64,000 bases of DNA. It comes from an uncultured Acetatifactor sp. (GTDB taxonomy: Bacteria > Bacillota > Clostridia > Lachnospirales > Lachnospiraceae). The translations under genes and the position numbers were made by a program. The notes under the pieces are model-generated. The model made no database searches. It worked only from the letters and a program-made list of their open reading frames with translations, and was not told where the DNA came from. Position 1 is the stretch's first letter, and every line of letters begins with the position of its first letter. The stretch spans positions 17,659-81,658 of the forward strand of contig NZ_CAJUCP010000020.1 of the NCBI RefSeq assembly GCF_910585425.1, written 5' to 3'. Below, in pieces: positions 1-8,632 of this stretch.

Positions 1-993
1 TTCTTCCCGTAATCTCTTGGACTGTAGCAATCCTGCGATTTTATCCGCCATGCTTTCCACATCAAAAGGACGAATTAAATATCCGTTTTTTCCATCCGAA
101 ATCACATCTGAGGGTCCACAGTCTATATCAAAGCTGACAACAGGCAGTTTTGATTTCTGGGCCTCTACCAGAACCATTCCCATCCCTTCTTTTCTTGAAG
201 TAAGGACAAAGATGCCATACTCTGAATATTTTTCAAATATTTCTTCACAGTACCCTTTTAAAAAGACATGATTTTCTAAATGCTTTCTTTCAATCAAAGA
301 CTGTAGATGCTCCTTTTCACTCCCTTTTCCATAGATATCCCAACTCCAGTCATCACACTTTTTCAACAGGGATGCCGCAACATCTGTCAATATATCAAAT
401 CCTTTAATTGCTGACAGATAACCTACAGAAATAATCTTCCGGCTATTGGAATTATATCTTATTTCTGTTTTTTTAAACGCCGTCAAATTATAAATTTGAT
501 ACAGTCTACCGGGAATTCTTTTCTTCTCGCAATATTCTCGATAATATTGATGGTCTCTCTTTGTAATGCTTATGACTCCCTGCAGTTTCCTTACGGCAAG
601 TCTTTTCCCTATCCATTCCAACCTGAAGTTTGGTCCTGCACCAAAGTTCAGGTGTTCCCATGCATACATGCGAACACCTGAACGGTGTGCCACAAAATAA
701 TAAATTGGCACAAATTCCATGCCAGAGATTACCAAGACATCAAAGCGTCTTTCCATGAACAGTTTTTTCAGCGGCTTTACCATTAAAGCCCAATCCGTCC
801 TCTGCTTTCTAGCTATACCCAAAGTGATTACCTCTACATAATTCGCTAACTTTGTATGCTTCTTGAGAGCCTCATTACATATAACGGAGATTTCATATCC
901 TTCCTTTGCTCCCAAAGCATTTACAATATTCGCGACTACTTTTCCAACTCCCGAAGTAGAGTTTAACTTTCCTAATGTAAATGCGATTTTCAA
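1..993 (-). CDS. GT4 family glycosyltransferase, 3' end outside window
   Basis: This is a retaining GT-B (GT4) sugar transferase, presumably building a surface polysaccharide in the cytoplasm. The frame is open for 331 codons to the window edge. It starts with TTG at 993, eight bases after an AGGAGGG-type ribosome binding site; the first residues read (M)KIAFTLGKLNSTSGVGK, a typical GT4 N-terminus. A C-terminal Rossmann half follows, with a VGYLSAIKGFD strand and the EGMGMVLVE nucleotide-sugar motif near residues 268-278, then a GPSDVI segment. Only the last part of the C-terminal domain is missing. It is the last visible gene of the minus-strand polysaccharide operon, after licD. Donor and acceptor cannot be read from the sequence. 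Confidence 0.85.
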   Translation of the reverse strand, partial: MKIAFTLGKLNSTSGVGKVVANIVNALGAKEGYEISVICNEALKKHTKLANYVEVITLGIARKQRTDWALMVKPLKKLFMERRFDVLVISGMEFVPIYYFVAHRSGVRMYAWEHLNFGAGPNFRLEWIGKRLAVRKLQGVISITKRDHQYYREYCEKKRIPGRLYQIYNLTAFKKTEIRYNSNSRKIISVGYLSAIKGFDILTDVAASLLKKCDDWSWDIYGKGSEKEHLQSLIERKHLENHVFLKGYCEEIFEKYSEYGIFVLTSRKEGMGMVLVEAQKSKLPVVSFDIDCGPSDVISDGKNGYLIRPFDVESMADKIAGLLQSKRLREE

Positions 994-1019
994 GGTCTGC
1001 CCTCCTCATGTGTTATAAA

Positions 1020-1820
1020 CTACTTCCACCTGGCCTCATAAAAATGCACTGACCTTTCACCCTCAGGCGGCAAAGCCATATAATCCCCATACTTCTTTTT
1101 CAACAGGGCATCATACCCCCCCGGTATCGTAAACTCGTGTCCCTCAAACATAGCTTTCCCTGCCGCAAACCATTCCTTCTGGAAGAAGTCCTTTTCTCCA
1201 GGTCCCCATACGACAGTACCGACCCATTGGCACTCATCATAATCATAGCCTTCGCATAGATGGTTCAAGCGTCTACAGACCCATTCGTTTGAAACTAACC
1301 TGGAAAAAGGATACAGCAGAACCTTGACAGTCTTCTTCATCAAAGTCGCCCCCGTTCCAAACCTGTAATTCGCGAATGCATACAGCTTTTTATATATCCC
1401 TGCCTGCCTTTCGATTCTTGTCCGCTTATGCGTCTCTGTCGGTAGCCCATCTAGCGGAAATATATCAATATAAATTCCCAGCGAGTCTTCTGTAACAAGA
1501 AAATGCTCTTTTAATATCGTTCTGCCATCAATCAATTTAGCAAAGGGAAATGTCCTTATTTCCTGATAATGCAGATATTCGATATAGGAATCCACTTTGT
1601 CTGTTTTTATATTCTTTAAAAACCTTTCGTAATCAGGCCTCGGCATCCAGACATCAATATCATTATCCCATGGAATATAACCCTGATGCCGAATAGCTCC
1701 TAAAAGCGTCCCGGCAGCAAGGTAGTATCTTAGATGTTTTTTTTCACAATAAACCGAAAATTTATGTAACAAATCAAGCATCAATACTTTTGCTTCTGAC
1801 TCTTGAATTATTTTATCCAT
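1020..1820 (-). CDS. licD: LicD family phosphotransferase
   Basis: LicD/fukutin-type enzymes move a phospho-alcohol (phosphocholine, or glycerol- or ribitol-phosphate in relatives) from a CDP carrier onto a glycan. The 266-residue protein has the hallmark block GTLLGAIRHQGYIPWDNDID at about residues 37-56, whose aspartates D52, D54 and D56 would bind metal. The start is ATG 1820, behind GAGGTATGAG; a TTG at 1832 is in frame but lacks a site. The gene directly follows a cytidylyltransferase that could make the CDP donor. The transferred group is inferred, not shown. Length is normal for the family. Confidence 0.85.
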   Translation of the reverse strand: MDKIIQESEAKVLMLDLLHKFSVYCEKKHLRYYLAAGTLLGAIRHQGYIPWDNDIDVWMPRPDYERFLKNIKTDKVDSYIEYLHYQEIRTFPFAKLIDGRTILKEHFLVTEDSLGIYIDIFPLDGLPTETHKRTRIERQAGIYKKLYAFANYRFGTGATLMKKTVKVLLYPFSRLVSNEWVCRRLNHLCEGYDYDECQWVGTVVWGPGEKDFFQKEWFAAGKAMFEGHEFTIPGGYDALLKKKYGDYMALPPEGERSVHFYEARWK

Positions 1821-1863
1821 CTCATACCTCAACGTCAGTCAATCTTTGTGTTTCGTTTTTTTC

Positions 1864-2298
1864 TTATAAAATTTTCTTCATATTCATTTGATTGGCAAGT
1901 CTGTTCTTTAAATCTGTAGATGAAATCTCAGGAGTTCTTGGAAGATATATGATGTCACATTTCTCTTTTACAGCAGCATATTCCTTCATCTGAGGAAATT
2001 TTTCAGCATAATCATCACCTAATACAAAGATATCAATCCCATACTTCTCTATATCATCAACTTTCTGATTCATATCATATTCAAAGAATACTTCATCAAC
2101 AAATCTTAATTCTTTTATCATTTGCCGTCTGGTATTCTCGTCCAAAATCGTAGCCTTCCCTTTCGAAAAGCACATCGCATCTGTCGATACACCAACATAC
2201 AATTGCCCCCCCAAAGATTTTGCCCTTTTAAGTAAAAAATAATGCCCATAATGAAACAAGTCCCAGGTTCCATATGTTATAACCCTTTTGCTGCTCAT
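1864..2298 (-). CDS. TagD-like cytidylyltransferase
   Basis: This 144-residue protein belongs to the nucleotidyltransferase superfamily of glycerol-3-phosphate cytidylyltransferase (TagD). It shows GTWDLFHYGH near the N-terminus (HYGH at residues 16-19, the HxGH nucleotide motif) and RTPEISST at 121-128, the equivalent of the RTxGISTT signature. The start ATG 2298 follows an AGGAGG site; an in-frame start 39 bases upstream would only add an arginine-rich stub. Known relatives couple CTP to a polyol phosphate. Next to LicD the likely role is making the CDP-activated decoration for the polysaccharide. Substrate choice between glycerol phosphate and a similar alcohol is undecided. Confidence 0.85.
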   Translation of the reverse strand: MSSKRVITYGTWDLFHYGHYFLLKRAKSLGGQLYVGVSTDAMCFSKGKATILDENTRRQMIKELRFVDEVFFEYDMNQKVDDIEKYGIDIFVLGDDYAEKFPQMKEYAAVKEKCDIIYLPRTPEISSTDLKNRLANQMNMKKIL

Positions 2299-2339
2299 AT
2301 GCCTCCTCCTGCGCTGCACTTCAATGATACTTATCAAAT

Positions 2340-2891
2340 CTATGTATTAAGATAAGGCTTAGTATCTACAGTCAACAAACTGATAAATATCTTCCCTTCC
2401 GGAACCCTCCACGCAAGCAGCTTCTCTTTTGCCTTTGTACTGCTCGCTATTGCCGCATCACAGTTTTTCGTAATGATTTTTCTTGTCAATTTCTGTATCT
2501 TTCCGATATTGCGCTCCGAGAGCAACGTCCCGTCTGTGAGATGAATAAATTTCTTCTTATTTCGCTTACACCACCAAAGCGCTTGTAGAGCTGCCGAATT
2601 ATATTCCATAGCTATCACGACATCCGGTTCTATTTCATACAATTTTTTTCCGATGCTCACTGGTAAGTGTACAAATCTTTTATCTATCCTCCCGTTCAGC
2701 TCAATTACTTTTGAATGAAGGACATATGAATTCAATAGTTTATCTTCCCTTATATTCCATAAGCGATTCCCTTCCCTCTCATTTGTATAAATCACATGCA
2801 GTTCATGTTTCCTGACTGTTGTTTGGATATGATAAAACAAGTCAACCCTATATGGAGACGGTATATTTGTAATCAATGCGACCTTGCCCAT
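2340..2891 (-). CDS. GT4 glycosyltransferase, N-terminal half only
   Basis: The 183-residue product is the acceptor-binding N-terminal Rossmann domain of a GT4 enzyme: VALITNIPSPYRVDLFYHI at the start, an AMEYNSAAL segment in the middle, HLTDGTLLSERN near residue 122 and AASSTKAKE near 149. It ends at the point (ISLLTVDTKPYL) where a full-length relative would enter its C-terminal domain. That missing half is encoded by the gene immediately upstream (2895-3461), so the two halves are in reversed order. It has its own site (AGGGAGG about 12 bases before ATG 2891) and lies three bases after the upstream stop. Probably the two chains assemble into one enzyme; a decaying duplicate is the alternative. 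Confidence 0.8.
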   Translation of the reverse strand: MGKVALITNIPSPYRVDLFYHIQTTVRKHELHVIYTNEREGNRLWNIREDKLLNSYVLHSKVIELNGRIDKRFVHLPVSIGKKLYEIEPDVVIAMEYNSAALQALWWCKRNKKKFIHLTDGTLLSERNIGKIQKLTRKIITKNCDAAIASSTKAKEKLLAWRVPEGKIFISLLTVDTKPYLNT

Positions 2892-2894
2892 AAA

Positions 2895-3461
2895 TCAATT
2901 TGCATCCTCCCTCATCACAAAATCGATTGCATCCAGATACCCTGTCACCACATTCTCAAACGAAAATTTCTCCACCAATGCCCTGTCAGCACCTTCCAAA
3001 TGTATTGTCCCATTCAATACGTTCTCAATCTTTTGCCCAAATTCCTCTGCATCATAAGGATTCACTATGAGGCCGTTCTTTCCTTCTTCTATTACGTCAT
3101 ATGCCCCGTCTGCATACTTTGAGGAAACAATCGGCACTCCCGCACAAAGCGCCTCTACCAGCACAAGCCCAAAACAATCCTCTCGTGTCGGAAACACAAA
3201 TATGTCTGCATCTCTATATTCCTGAATCAAATCATTTCCCTGTTTAAATCCACAGAATTCAACTTTGCTCTCTATGCCATTGCTTTGTGCCAACTGCCTG
3301 ATTTCAGAAATCTCACCCTCATTTCCATTTCCAACGATTCGAAGGCGAAAATCCTGCTTTACAAATTTGAGCGCATCCATCAACAAGTCCAGCCCTTTTC
3401 GTTTCACCATGCTTCCAACATACAGCAGATGTCCACACGATGACAGTTGCGTATCATTCAT
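2895..3461 (-). CDS. GT4 glycosyltransferase, C-terminal half only
   Basis: The 188-residue product is a free-standing nucleotide-sugar-binding GT4 C-terminal domain (Glycos_transf_1). It opens with LLYVGSMVKRKGLDLL at residue 12, then LRIVGNG at about 40, the donor motif EDCFGLVLVEALCAG at 94-108 and a normal C-terminal helix. There is no acceptor domain. The ATG overlaps the stop of the preceding GT4 gene by four bases (3458-3461), so translation is probably coupled. The matching N-terminal half is the next gene downstream. Together they add up to about 370 residues, the size of a single GT4 enzyme. Confidence 0.8.
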   Translation of the reverse strand: MNDTQLSSCGHLLYVGSMVKRKGLDLLMDALKFVKQDFRLRIVGNGNEGEISEIRQLAQSNGIESKVEFCGFKQGNDLIQEYRDADIFVFPTREDCFGLVLVEALCAGVPIVSSKYADGAYDVIEEGKNGLIVNPYDAEEFGQKIENVLNGTIHLEGADRALVEKFSFENVVTGYLDAIDFVMREDAN

Positions 3462-4678
3462 TTATGCACACTCCCTAAGTATTTATGCCTATGTCCGTCA
3501 TCTGCCACGCTTTGGTATATTTCCATCAGCTGCAAATAATTCTCTAGTGCCGAATATTGCTTTCCAATTTCTCTGTCTACCATAAATGGCCTGTTTTCAA
3601 ACATTCTGACTTTATTAGCCAAGTCCTCTGAACTATCGTACCTGAATTTCAGTCCTGTAATTCCCTCAGTCACTATGCTCCCGGCATTCCCTATCTCAGA
3701 ACATATCACCGGCGTCCCGACACCATATGCCTCCAGAATCGTCATGGGAAACCCTTCATACAATTGTGTCGGCAAGATAAGCGCCCTGGATTCTGCCAGA
3801 ATCTTTCCAATTTCCCTATTTGGGATGAATCCTCGCATCTCTACAGTCTTCAACCCATTTTCTTTTATATAATTTTTGCACCATTCCTCCATCGGGCCCT
3901 TTCCACAAATCATCAGTCCAGGTGAGCCGTCCCCATAAATGCCCTCCACCTGTTTCCAAGCCCGAAGCAGGATATCAATCCCTTTCAACTTCTCTACTCG
4001 TCCAACAAATACATATTGGCCTATACGTTCTCTATCCACCTTTCGGCAAGGCTTCCACTCTTCCATATCAAAAGCAAAATTCGGCTTCACATAAACCCTG
4101 TTTTCCTCAATCTGCCTTAACTTTAAAAGCTTTTCCTTATTAAACTCCGTCAGGCAGATATAATTCAGCTTCCTATAGACTCCCGTCATCCTGTGCAGCT
4201 TCATGCTAATGACACAGGCCAATGTCTGAATCCTGCTGTCCCTGTAGCACTTATGTCTTACCGCACATCTTAATCCCTTTTCCACGCAATCCTCACAGAT
4301 ATGTCCGTCCCGGTAGAAAGTCGCTCCCGGGCAGAGCATACGGAAATTGTGGATAGTCTGCACCACCGGAACATCCCTTGACAGAGCGGCATAATATACG
4401 GACGGGCTGACCAGATTCAGCGTATTGTGCACATGGACAATCTCTATGTTCTGATTCCAGATAATATCTCTTATGTCCATGTATGTGCGCGGATTGAACA
4501 CCGTCGTAACCGGCAGAGCCAGTTTCCTGAAAAAGGATAGCTTGTTCAATTCGGAATTATCCCGGCTGTAAAGGCTCACTTTATGTCCATTATTCTCCAG
4601 CAGCTTCTTTTCGTTGGCAACAACGGTATCTTCTCCCCCGGGAATTTGATAATAGTTATGTACGATTAAGATGTTCAC
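3458..4678 (-). CDS. GT4 family glycosyltransferase (capsule type)
   Basis: This is a full-length 406-residue GT-B glycosyltransferase. The N-terminus MNILIVHNYYQIPGGEDTVV and the cysteine cluster at about residues 116-144 (C116, C128, C131, C138, C144) are seen in a common capsule/exopolysaccharide GT4 subfamily. The C-terminal domain carries YVFVGRVEKLKGID and the donor motif LYEGFPMTILEAYG near 315. It overlaps the upstream gene by 23 bases and the downstream half-gene by four, so the genes are one transcript. It presumably adds one sugar to the lipid-linked repeat unit. Which sugar is unknown. Confidence 0.85.
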   Translation of the reverse strand: MNILIVHNYYQIPGGEDTVVANEKKLLENNGHKVSLYSRDNSELNKLSFFRKLALPVTTVFNPRTYMDIRDIIWNQNIEIVHVHNTLNLVSPSVYYAALSRDVPVVQTIHNFRMLCPGATFYRDGHICEDCVEKGLRCAVRHKCYRDSRIQTLACVISMKLHRMTGVYRKLNYICLTEFNKEKLLKLRQIEENRVYVKPNFAFDMEEWKPCRKVDRERIGQYVFVGRVEKLKGIDILLRAWKQVEGIYGDGSPGLMICGKGPMEEWCKNYIKENGLKTVEMRGFIPNREIGKILAESRALILPTQLYEGFPMTILEAYGVGTPVICSEIGNAGSIVTEGITGLKFRYDSSEDLANKVRMFENRPFMVDREIGKQYSALENYLQLMEIYQSVADDGHRHKYLGSVHK

Positions 4679-5663
4679 ATACTCTTTCCTTTATTTTCAC
4701 TACAGCCCTTCTCAACCGGCGCCAATTCCGTTTTTTCGAAATGCCGATAACTTTTTTCAGATGCTCAAGATACTGCTCTTCCGTAGGTTCGGTTTTAAAA
4801 TACTGGAACATTGTCTTAAAGCCATATCTCTTTTCAGCCGGCAAGTGCCAGATGGGAAGTTCCGCATCCGAAGCAGATACATTATCATAGCGCGCCGCCG
4901 TCCACATACGTTTTATATATTGATTCCCTGCGGATTCCTGATGGCCCAGGCGTGCATATATCATACTAAGGAAATGCGCTTCTTCATTCAGCTTCACTTC
5001 TTTGGATAAATATTTTTGATAATTCAAATCCCAGAGCTTCTTATATTCATTGATTATCCGAGGGACTATGCTGCTGCTTACCGCTATCCATTCTCCACCC
5101 TTATATTCCATTTCGCTGGCTTCCCCGAAAAATTCCTGATAAAGCATCCTCATCTGAGCAGTGCTTATCCCATTGATAGGATAATCCAATGCATGTCCCT
5201 TGCCTTTAAACGAAACAATCTTCTTCTCTTCAATCTCCCGGAACACAAGGAACAAATCCTTCGTTATGAAACAGTCAGAATCAAGTATCAAAAAATTGCC
5301 ATCAATATTCTGTAGATATCCCAATATGTCGAACAGGAAGAACTGATTGCGCCAAGCTCCATACCAATCTTTGGGAGTCCTGTTCGTCAGTTCCAATCTT
5401 TGTACCCTCACATTCTTTTCATCAAAAAAACGGCAAATATTTACCCCCCCGACATCAGTCGGTATATCAGCGACATTTGTAAAAAACATGTATTGTACAG
5501 ATTGATTCTTTTGGGTCAACAAAGCCGATTTATAAAAATCATACACACACCGCCAATAGACTTCCTGAAATCCTACGGAACTGGTGTCCCCACCCACGGA
5601 AGGATAATAGCTTTCATCATCCGGGCTCTCAGCATACAACCATGTTATGATATAGTCAGCCAT
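4656..5663 (-). CDS. Putative GT-A-like polysaccharide biosynthesis protein
   Basis: The 335-residue soluble protein has no GT-B domains. It contains a DSD motif (FLILDSDCF, residues 124-132) of the kind that binds the metal-nucleotide in GT-A enzymes, followed by a GISTAQMRMLY stretch. There is no signal peptide or membrane segment. The start ATG 5663 follows AGGGGGATAA. It lies between the GT26 gene and a GT4 gene in the same operon, which supports a sugar-transfer role. I do not recognise a precise family, so the name is an inference from the motif and context. Confidence 0.6.
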   Translation of the reverse strand: MADYIITWLYAESPDDESYYPSVGGDTSSVGFQEVYWRCVYDFYKSALLTQKNQSVQYMFFTNVADIPTDVGGVNICRFFDEKNVRVQRLELTNRTPKDWYGAWRNQFFLFDILGYLQNIDGNFLILDSDCFITKDLFLVFREIEEKKIVSFKGKGHALDYPINGISTAQMRMLYQEFFGEASEMEYKGGEWIAVSSSIVPRIINEYKKLWDLNYQKYLSKEVKLNEEAHFLSMIYARLGHQESAGNQYIKRMWTAARYDNVSASDAELPIWHLPAEKRYGFKTMFQYFKTEPTEEQYLEHLKKVIGISKKRNWRRLRRAVVKIKERVCEHLNRT

Positions 5664-5691
5664 GACTTATCCCCCTTCAAAATCAATATGC

Positions 5692-6519
5692 TCAACGCTT
5701 TATGGTCTTTTTGTGAAAGTATGCCCTATTCTCTCCCAATGTCTTCCAGAGAAACACCGCATTCGTATGCAGATACCTCCCGAACAGCCTCCCCGGCTCC
5801 TGCATCAACCGATACACCCATTCCAGATTCCCCCGCTGCATCCACTTCGGCGCCCTTTTGATATTCCCCGCGAAATAATCAAACCCCGCGCCGACCCCAA
5901 CCATCAGCCCCTTCACCTTCCCCTGGTGCTCCGCCATCCATCGCTCCTGCTTGGGCGCTCCCAGGCCTACCCAGACGAAGTCTGCCCTCGCCTCATTTAT
6001 CAGCCGGACGATTTCTTCGTCCTCCGCAGCCGACACAGGCCCGAACGGCGGGCTGTACATGCCCGCAATCTGAATCCCCCCATGCGCCGCTTCCAGCCTC
6101 TCCGCCAGCTTCCCCAACGTCTCTTCGGTGCTTCCATAGAAAAAGTGCCGGTATCCCTGGCTCTCGGATATCCTGAAGATTTCTCCCATCAAATCCGGGC
6201 CGGTGGTGCGCCGCATGGCCGGAAAGCCCCTCCTGCGCCCCAGGGAGCTCAATGGCCCTCCATCCGGAATCGCCATGATGCCGCCGTTTAGCACTTTCCT
6301 GTATTCCGGGTCCTCGTAGGCGGTGACCACCGTATGTACATTCGTGACGCAGATATAGTCTCCCGAAAGTTCCGACAGGTTCCCGGAAATATATGCGACA
6401 AGCCATTTCATATCGATTGCCGCAACATCAACCCCCAAAATGTTGCAGACAGGTATGGAAGCTTTCTCCTGCTTACGCAGGTAATCCGGATTATAAGCCG
6501 CCGTCTCGCCCCCATGCAT
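5692..6519 (-). CDS. WecG/TagA/CpsF family glycosyltransferase (GT26)
   Basis: This 275-residue GT26 enzyme is peripheral to the inner membrane leaflet and typically adds the second sugar (ManNAc or its uronic acid) to a polyprenyl-diphosphate-linked sugar. Diagnostic blocks are VTNVHTVVTAYEDPEYR at about 58-74, AIPDGGPL at 83-90, and FVWVGLGAPKQERWM at 181-195. The start ATG 6519 sits behind AGGTGGTG. It is the first gene of the operon, directly downstream of the promoter at 6602-6630. Being first is consistent with an early step of repeat-unit assembly; the sugar itself is not determinable. Confidence 0.9.
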   Translation of the reverse strand: MHGGETAAYNPDYLRKQEKASIPVCNILGVDVAAIDMKWLVAYISGNLSELSGDYICVTNVHTVVTAYEDPEYRKVLNGGIMAIPDGGPLSSLGRRRGFPAMRRTTGPDLMGEIFRISESQGYRHFFYGSTEETLGKLAERLEAAHGGIQIAGMYSPPFGPVSAAEDEEIVRLINEARADFVWVGLGAPKQERWMAEHQGKVKGLMVGVGAGFDYFAGNIKRAPKWMQRGNLEWVYRLMQEPGRLFGRYLHTNAVFLWKTLGENRAYFHKKTIKR

Positions 6520-6601
6520 CTGCCCACCACCTGCCCTTTTACGTTTCTTTCGCCCGCTTTACGGCCATTCAAGCCTTGCGGGTTGTTTTATTACTTTTTA
6601 C

Positions 6602-6630
6602 ATCATATAATGAAATTTTTAATAATGCAA
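6602..6630 (-). promoter_or_regulatory. Promoter of the polysaccharide operon
   Basis: Read on the minus strand there is a -35 box TTGCAT (6630-6625), a 17-bp spacer and a -10 box TATGAT (6607-6602), in AT-rich DNA. Transcription would start near 6595, giving a leader of about 75 bases before the GT26 gene. Confidence 0.65.
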
Positions 6631-6841
6631 GCCCTAATTTATTTTTGTTGATTTTGATGGTTTTCAACAATCTACCGTGCATTTCATTGTTGAACTGACC
6701 TCTGTCCGCACTGGGTTTCCCCAGAACTCCGGATCTGGGCTCCACCATACCGTAAGCCTGATGGCACGGAGGTCCCTTATAATCGTCAACAACACAACCC
6801 TCTCTATGGGCACAGTGCAGCGCTCCATATCAGCTCTTCAT

Positions 6842-6889
6842 AAAAAAAGCCGCCGCACCTGCGATTCTTCCTTCGCTTGTGCGGCAGCT
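6842..6889 (-). terminator. Intrinsic terminator of spoVT
   Basis: On the minus strand the arms AGCTGCCGCAC and GTGCGGCGGCT pair (10 of 11 bases) around a 20-base loop and are followed directly by a run of seven T. It lies about 135 bases after the spoVT stop. The rest of 6,631-7,025 shows no convincing gene. Confidence 0.8.
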
Positions 6890-7025
6890 CCTCATTTCTA
6901 TTTATACTGTTTAACGATTCCACTTGCCGTGAAACCAGACTGCATGACGCTGACTGGTTCAATCGCATGATTCCATCAGGCAGCGTTCAGCGTTATGCAG
7001 TATATTTCCGGCCAGTCAATCTGCC

Positions 7026-7571
7026 CTACTGCTCCATCTGTCTCCCCAAAAACCCCGCAGCCGACTGCAGCAGCTTCTGCTCCACCTCGCCCATGCGGGT
7101 CTTGTTGTCGTTCTGCAGCAGCACCACGCTTCCAATAATATCCCCCTCGCAGAGGATCGGCGCGATGGCCTCATGCTGGTACTCGTCCCCGCCCTCGTCG
7201 CAGACCGGGATGAAGCTCCTGTCCCCCCTGGTGGCCATGATGGTCTCCCGGTTGTGGATCTTCTCCTCCATCTGCCTGCTGACGGACTTGTTCACCATCT
7301 GCTTGTAGCCCCCGGCCGCAGCGATGAACTGGTCCCTGTCCGCAATCAGCGCCGCATGGCCGGAGACCTGGGCCAGGCTCTCCGCGTACTGCTTGGCGAA
7401 GGTGCTCATCTCCCCGATGGGGGAATACTTCTTCAAGATGACCTGCCCCTCTCTGTCCGTGAAGATCTCCAGTGGATCCGACTCCCTGATGTGGAGCGTC
7501 CTGCGAATCTCCTTCGGAATGACTATCCTGCCCAAATCATCTATACGTCTCACAATTCCTGTCGCTTTCAT
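7026..7571 (-). CDS. spoVT: Stage V sporulation regulator SpoVT
   Basis: SpoVT is an AbrB-type transcription factor that tunes forespore gene expression. The 181-residue protein has the swapped-hairpin DNA-binding domain at residues 1-50 (KATGIVRRIDDLGRIVIPKE, then IRESDPLEIF) and a C-terminal GAF-like sensor domain to the end. Length matches the Bacillus protein closely. The start ATG 7571 is preceded by GGAGGGA at normal spacing; the longer frame from 7604 lacks a site. It is monocistronic: terminator downstream at 6842-6889 and a repeat array upstream. Confidence 0.93.
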   Translation of the reverse strand: MKATGIVRRIDDLGRIVIPKEIRRTLHIRESDPLEIFTDREGQVILKKYSPIGEMSTFAKQYAESLAQVSGHAALIADRDQFIAAAGGYKQMVNKSVSRQMEEKIHNRETIMATRGDRSFIPVCDEGGDEYQHEAIAPILCEGDIIGSVVLLQNDNKTRMGEVEQKLLQSAAGFLGRQMEQ

Positions 7572-7605
7572 AGATATCGTCCCTCCATTTGTCAAGTTTA
7601 TCAAT

Positions 7606-7710
7606 GCTTCGCAAGAAGCCTTTGCTTCGTCAGAAGCCTTTGCTTCGCAAGAAGCCTTTGCTTCACAAGAAGCCTTCGCTTCGTTAAAAGCCTCTGCTTC
7701 CTCAGCCTAT
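7606..7710. repeat. 18-bp tandem repeat array upstream of spoVT
   Basis: Five units plus a partial one with period 18, starting at 7606, 7624, 7642, 7660, 7678 and 7696. The consensus begins GCTTCGCAAGAAGC, itself a 5-bp hairpin with a GCAA loop; the junction GAAGCCTTTGCTTC forms another. Units decay toward the right. The array ends 35 bases upstream of the spoVT start codon, so it lies in or next to its promoter. Confidence 0.85.
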
Positions 7711-7786
7711 TCGAGAAGCCCTTTTATCCATATGACGTGGAGTTAGTATCTGTAAAAAAAGGAATTATATGCATGTTCCACCGATG

Positions 7787-8590
7787 CTAATCTTTTTCAT
7801 ATCCATTCCTTTTATAAAGCATTAAAAACACCAGCACGCTAATCGCAAGCTCTCCCAACAGCACCGCCATGTCCAGCGCGGAAATCACATATCTCTCCCC
7901 ATTCGCCAGACGTTCCGTCATGCCTGTCATGACCCCGGTGAACAGAAATCCCGAAATTTTGTGAAGCCCCTCCGACAGGTTCCCGAATACCGGTATCATC
8001 ATGAACACCATCAGGAAGGGATAGGCGATCAGATTAGCATTCATCTGGTTCTTGGCGCAGATCCCCACAATCATCCCCAGCACGCAGCTGGTCAGGGAAG
8101 CCACCGCGCTCACCAGGAAGAAGGGAATCCAGGGCACGATTTCCAGGGAAATCCCGCTGATGAAGAGCACGATGTAGTTCACTGCCATCAACAGCGCGAA
8201 AGGAATCAGGATGCTTCCGAAAAAATACTGCACCCCTGTAATAGAAGATGTCATAAGGGCCCGCAGCGTATGGTTCTCTTTCTCCTCCGCAATGGAAGTC
8301 CCCACCATGATGAAGCCGTCCGCGCAGATATTCATGCTGATGCCGATATTCAAAAGCATCCCGGTGAGGAACGGCACCAAAGTGCCCTCCGACCTGACTC
8401 CGTAGAGAATCTTGCACACATACACCATCCCGATGACGATTAAAGGCCCTATCATAATCATCGTGTTCCGGCTGATGCACAGCCATTTGATCTGTGTCAC
8501 CGCAGCTAATTTATGCAGGCTTCCGCCCCTCCCCGCACTGCCGCACATGCCCATCCCTGTGGGCTGCATCGTTCCATCCATACTTTTCAT
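7787..8590 (-). CDS. ABC-2 type transporter permease
   Basis: The 267-residue integral membrane protein has about six hydrophobic segments (for example residues 43-63, 70-90, 120-147, 150-175, 185-205 and 240-260). The arrangement fits ABC-2 permeases, and the ATPase gene 42 bases upstream supplies the motor. The start ATG 8590 follows AAAGGAG. Homologous pairs export peptides, antibiotics or lipids; the cargo here is not evident. It is last in a unit reading kinase, regulator, ATPase, permease, which suggests the two-component system controls the exporter. Confidence 0.8.
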   Translation of the reverse strand: MKSMDGTMQPTGMGMCGSAGRGGSLHKLAAVTQIKWLCISRNTMIMIGPLIVIGMVYVCKILYGVRSEGTLVPFLTGMLLNIGISMNICADGFIMVGTSIAEEKENHTLRALMTSSITGVQYFFGSILIPFALLMAVNYIVLFISGISLEIVPWIPFFLVSAVASLTSCVLGMIVGICAKNQMNANLIAYPFLMVFMMIPVFGNLSEGLHKISGFLFTGVMTGMTERLANGERYVISALDMAVLLGELAISVLVFLMLYKRNGYEKD

Positions 8591-8632
8591 GTCAAAAATC
8601 TCCTTTCCGTAAGCTTAGTCCTACCTTCAAAT

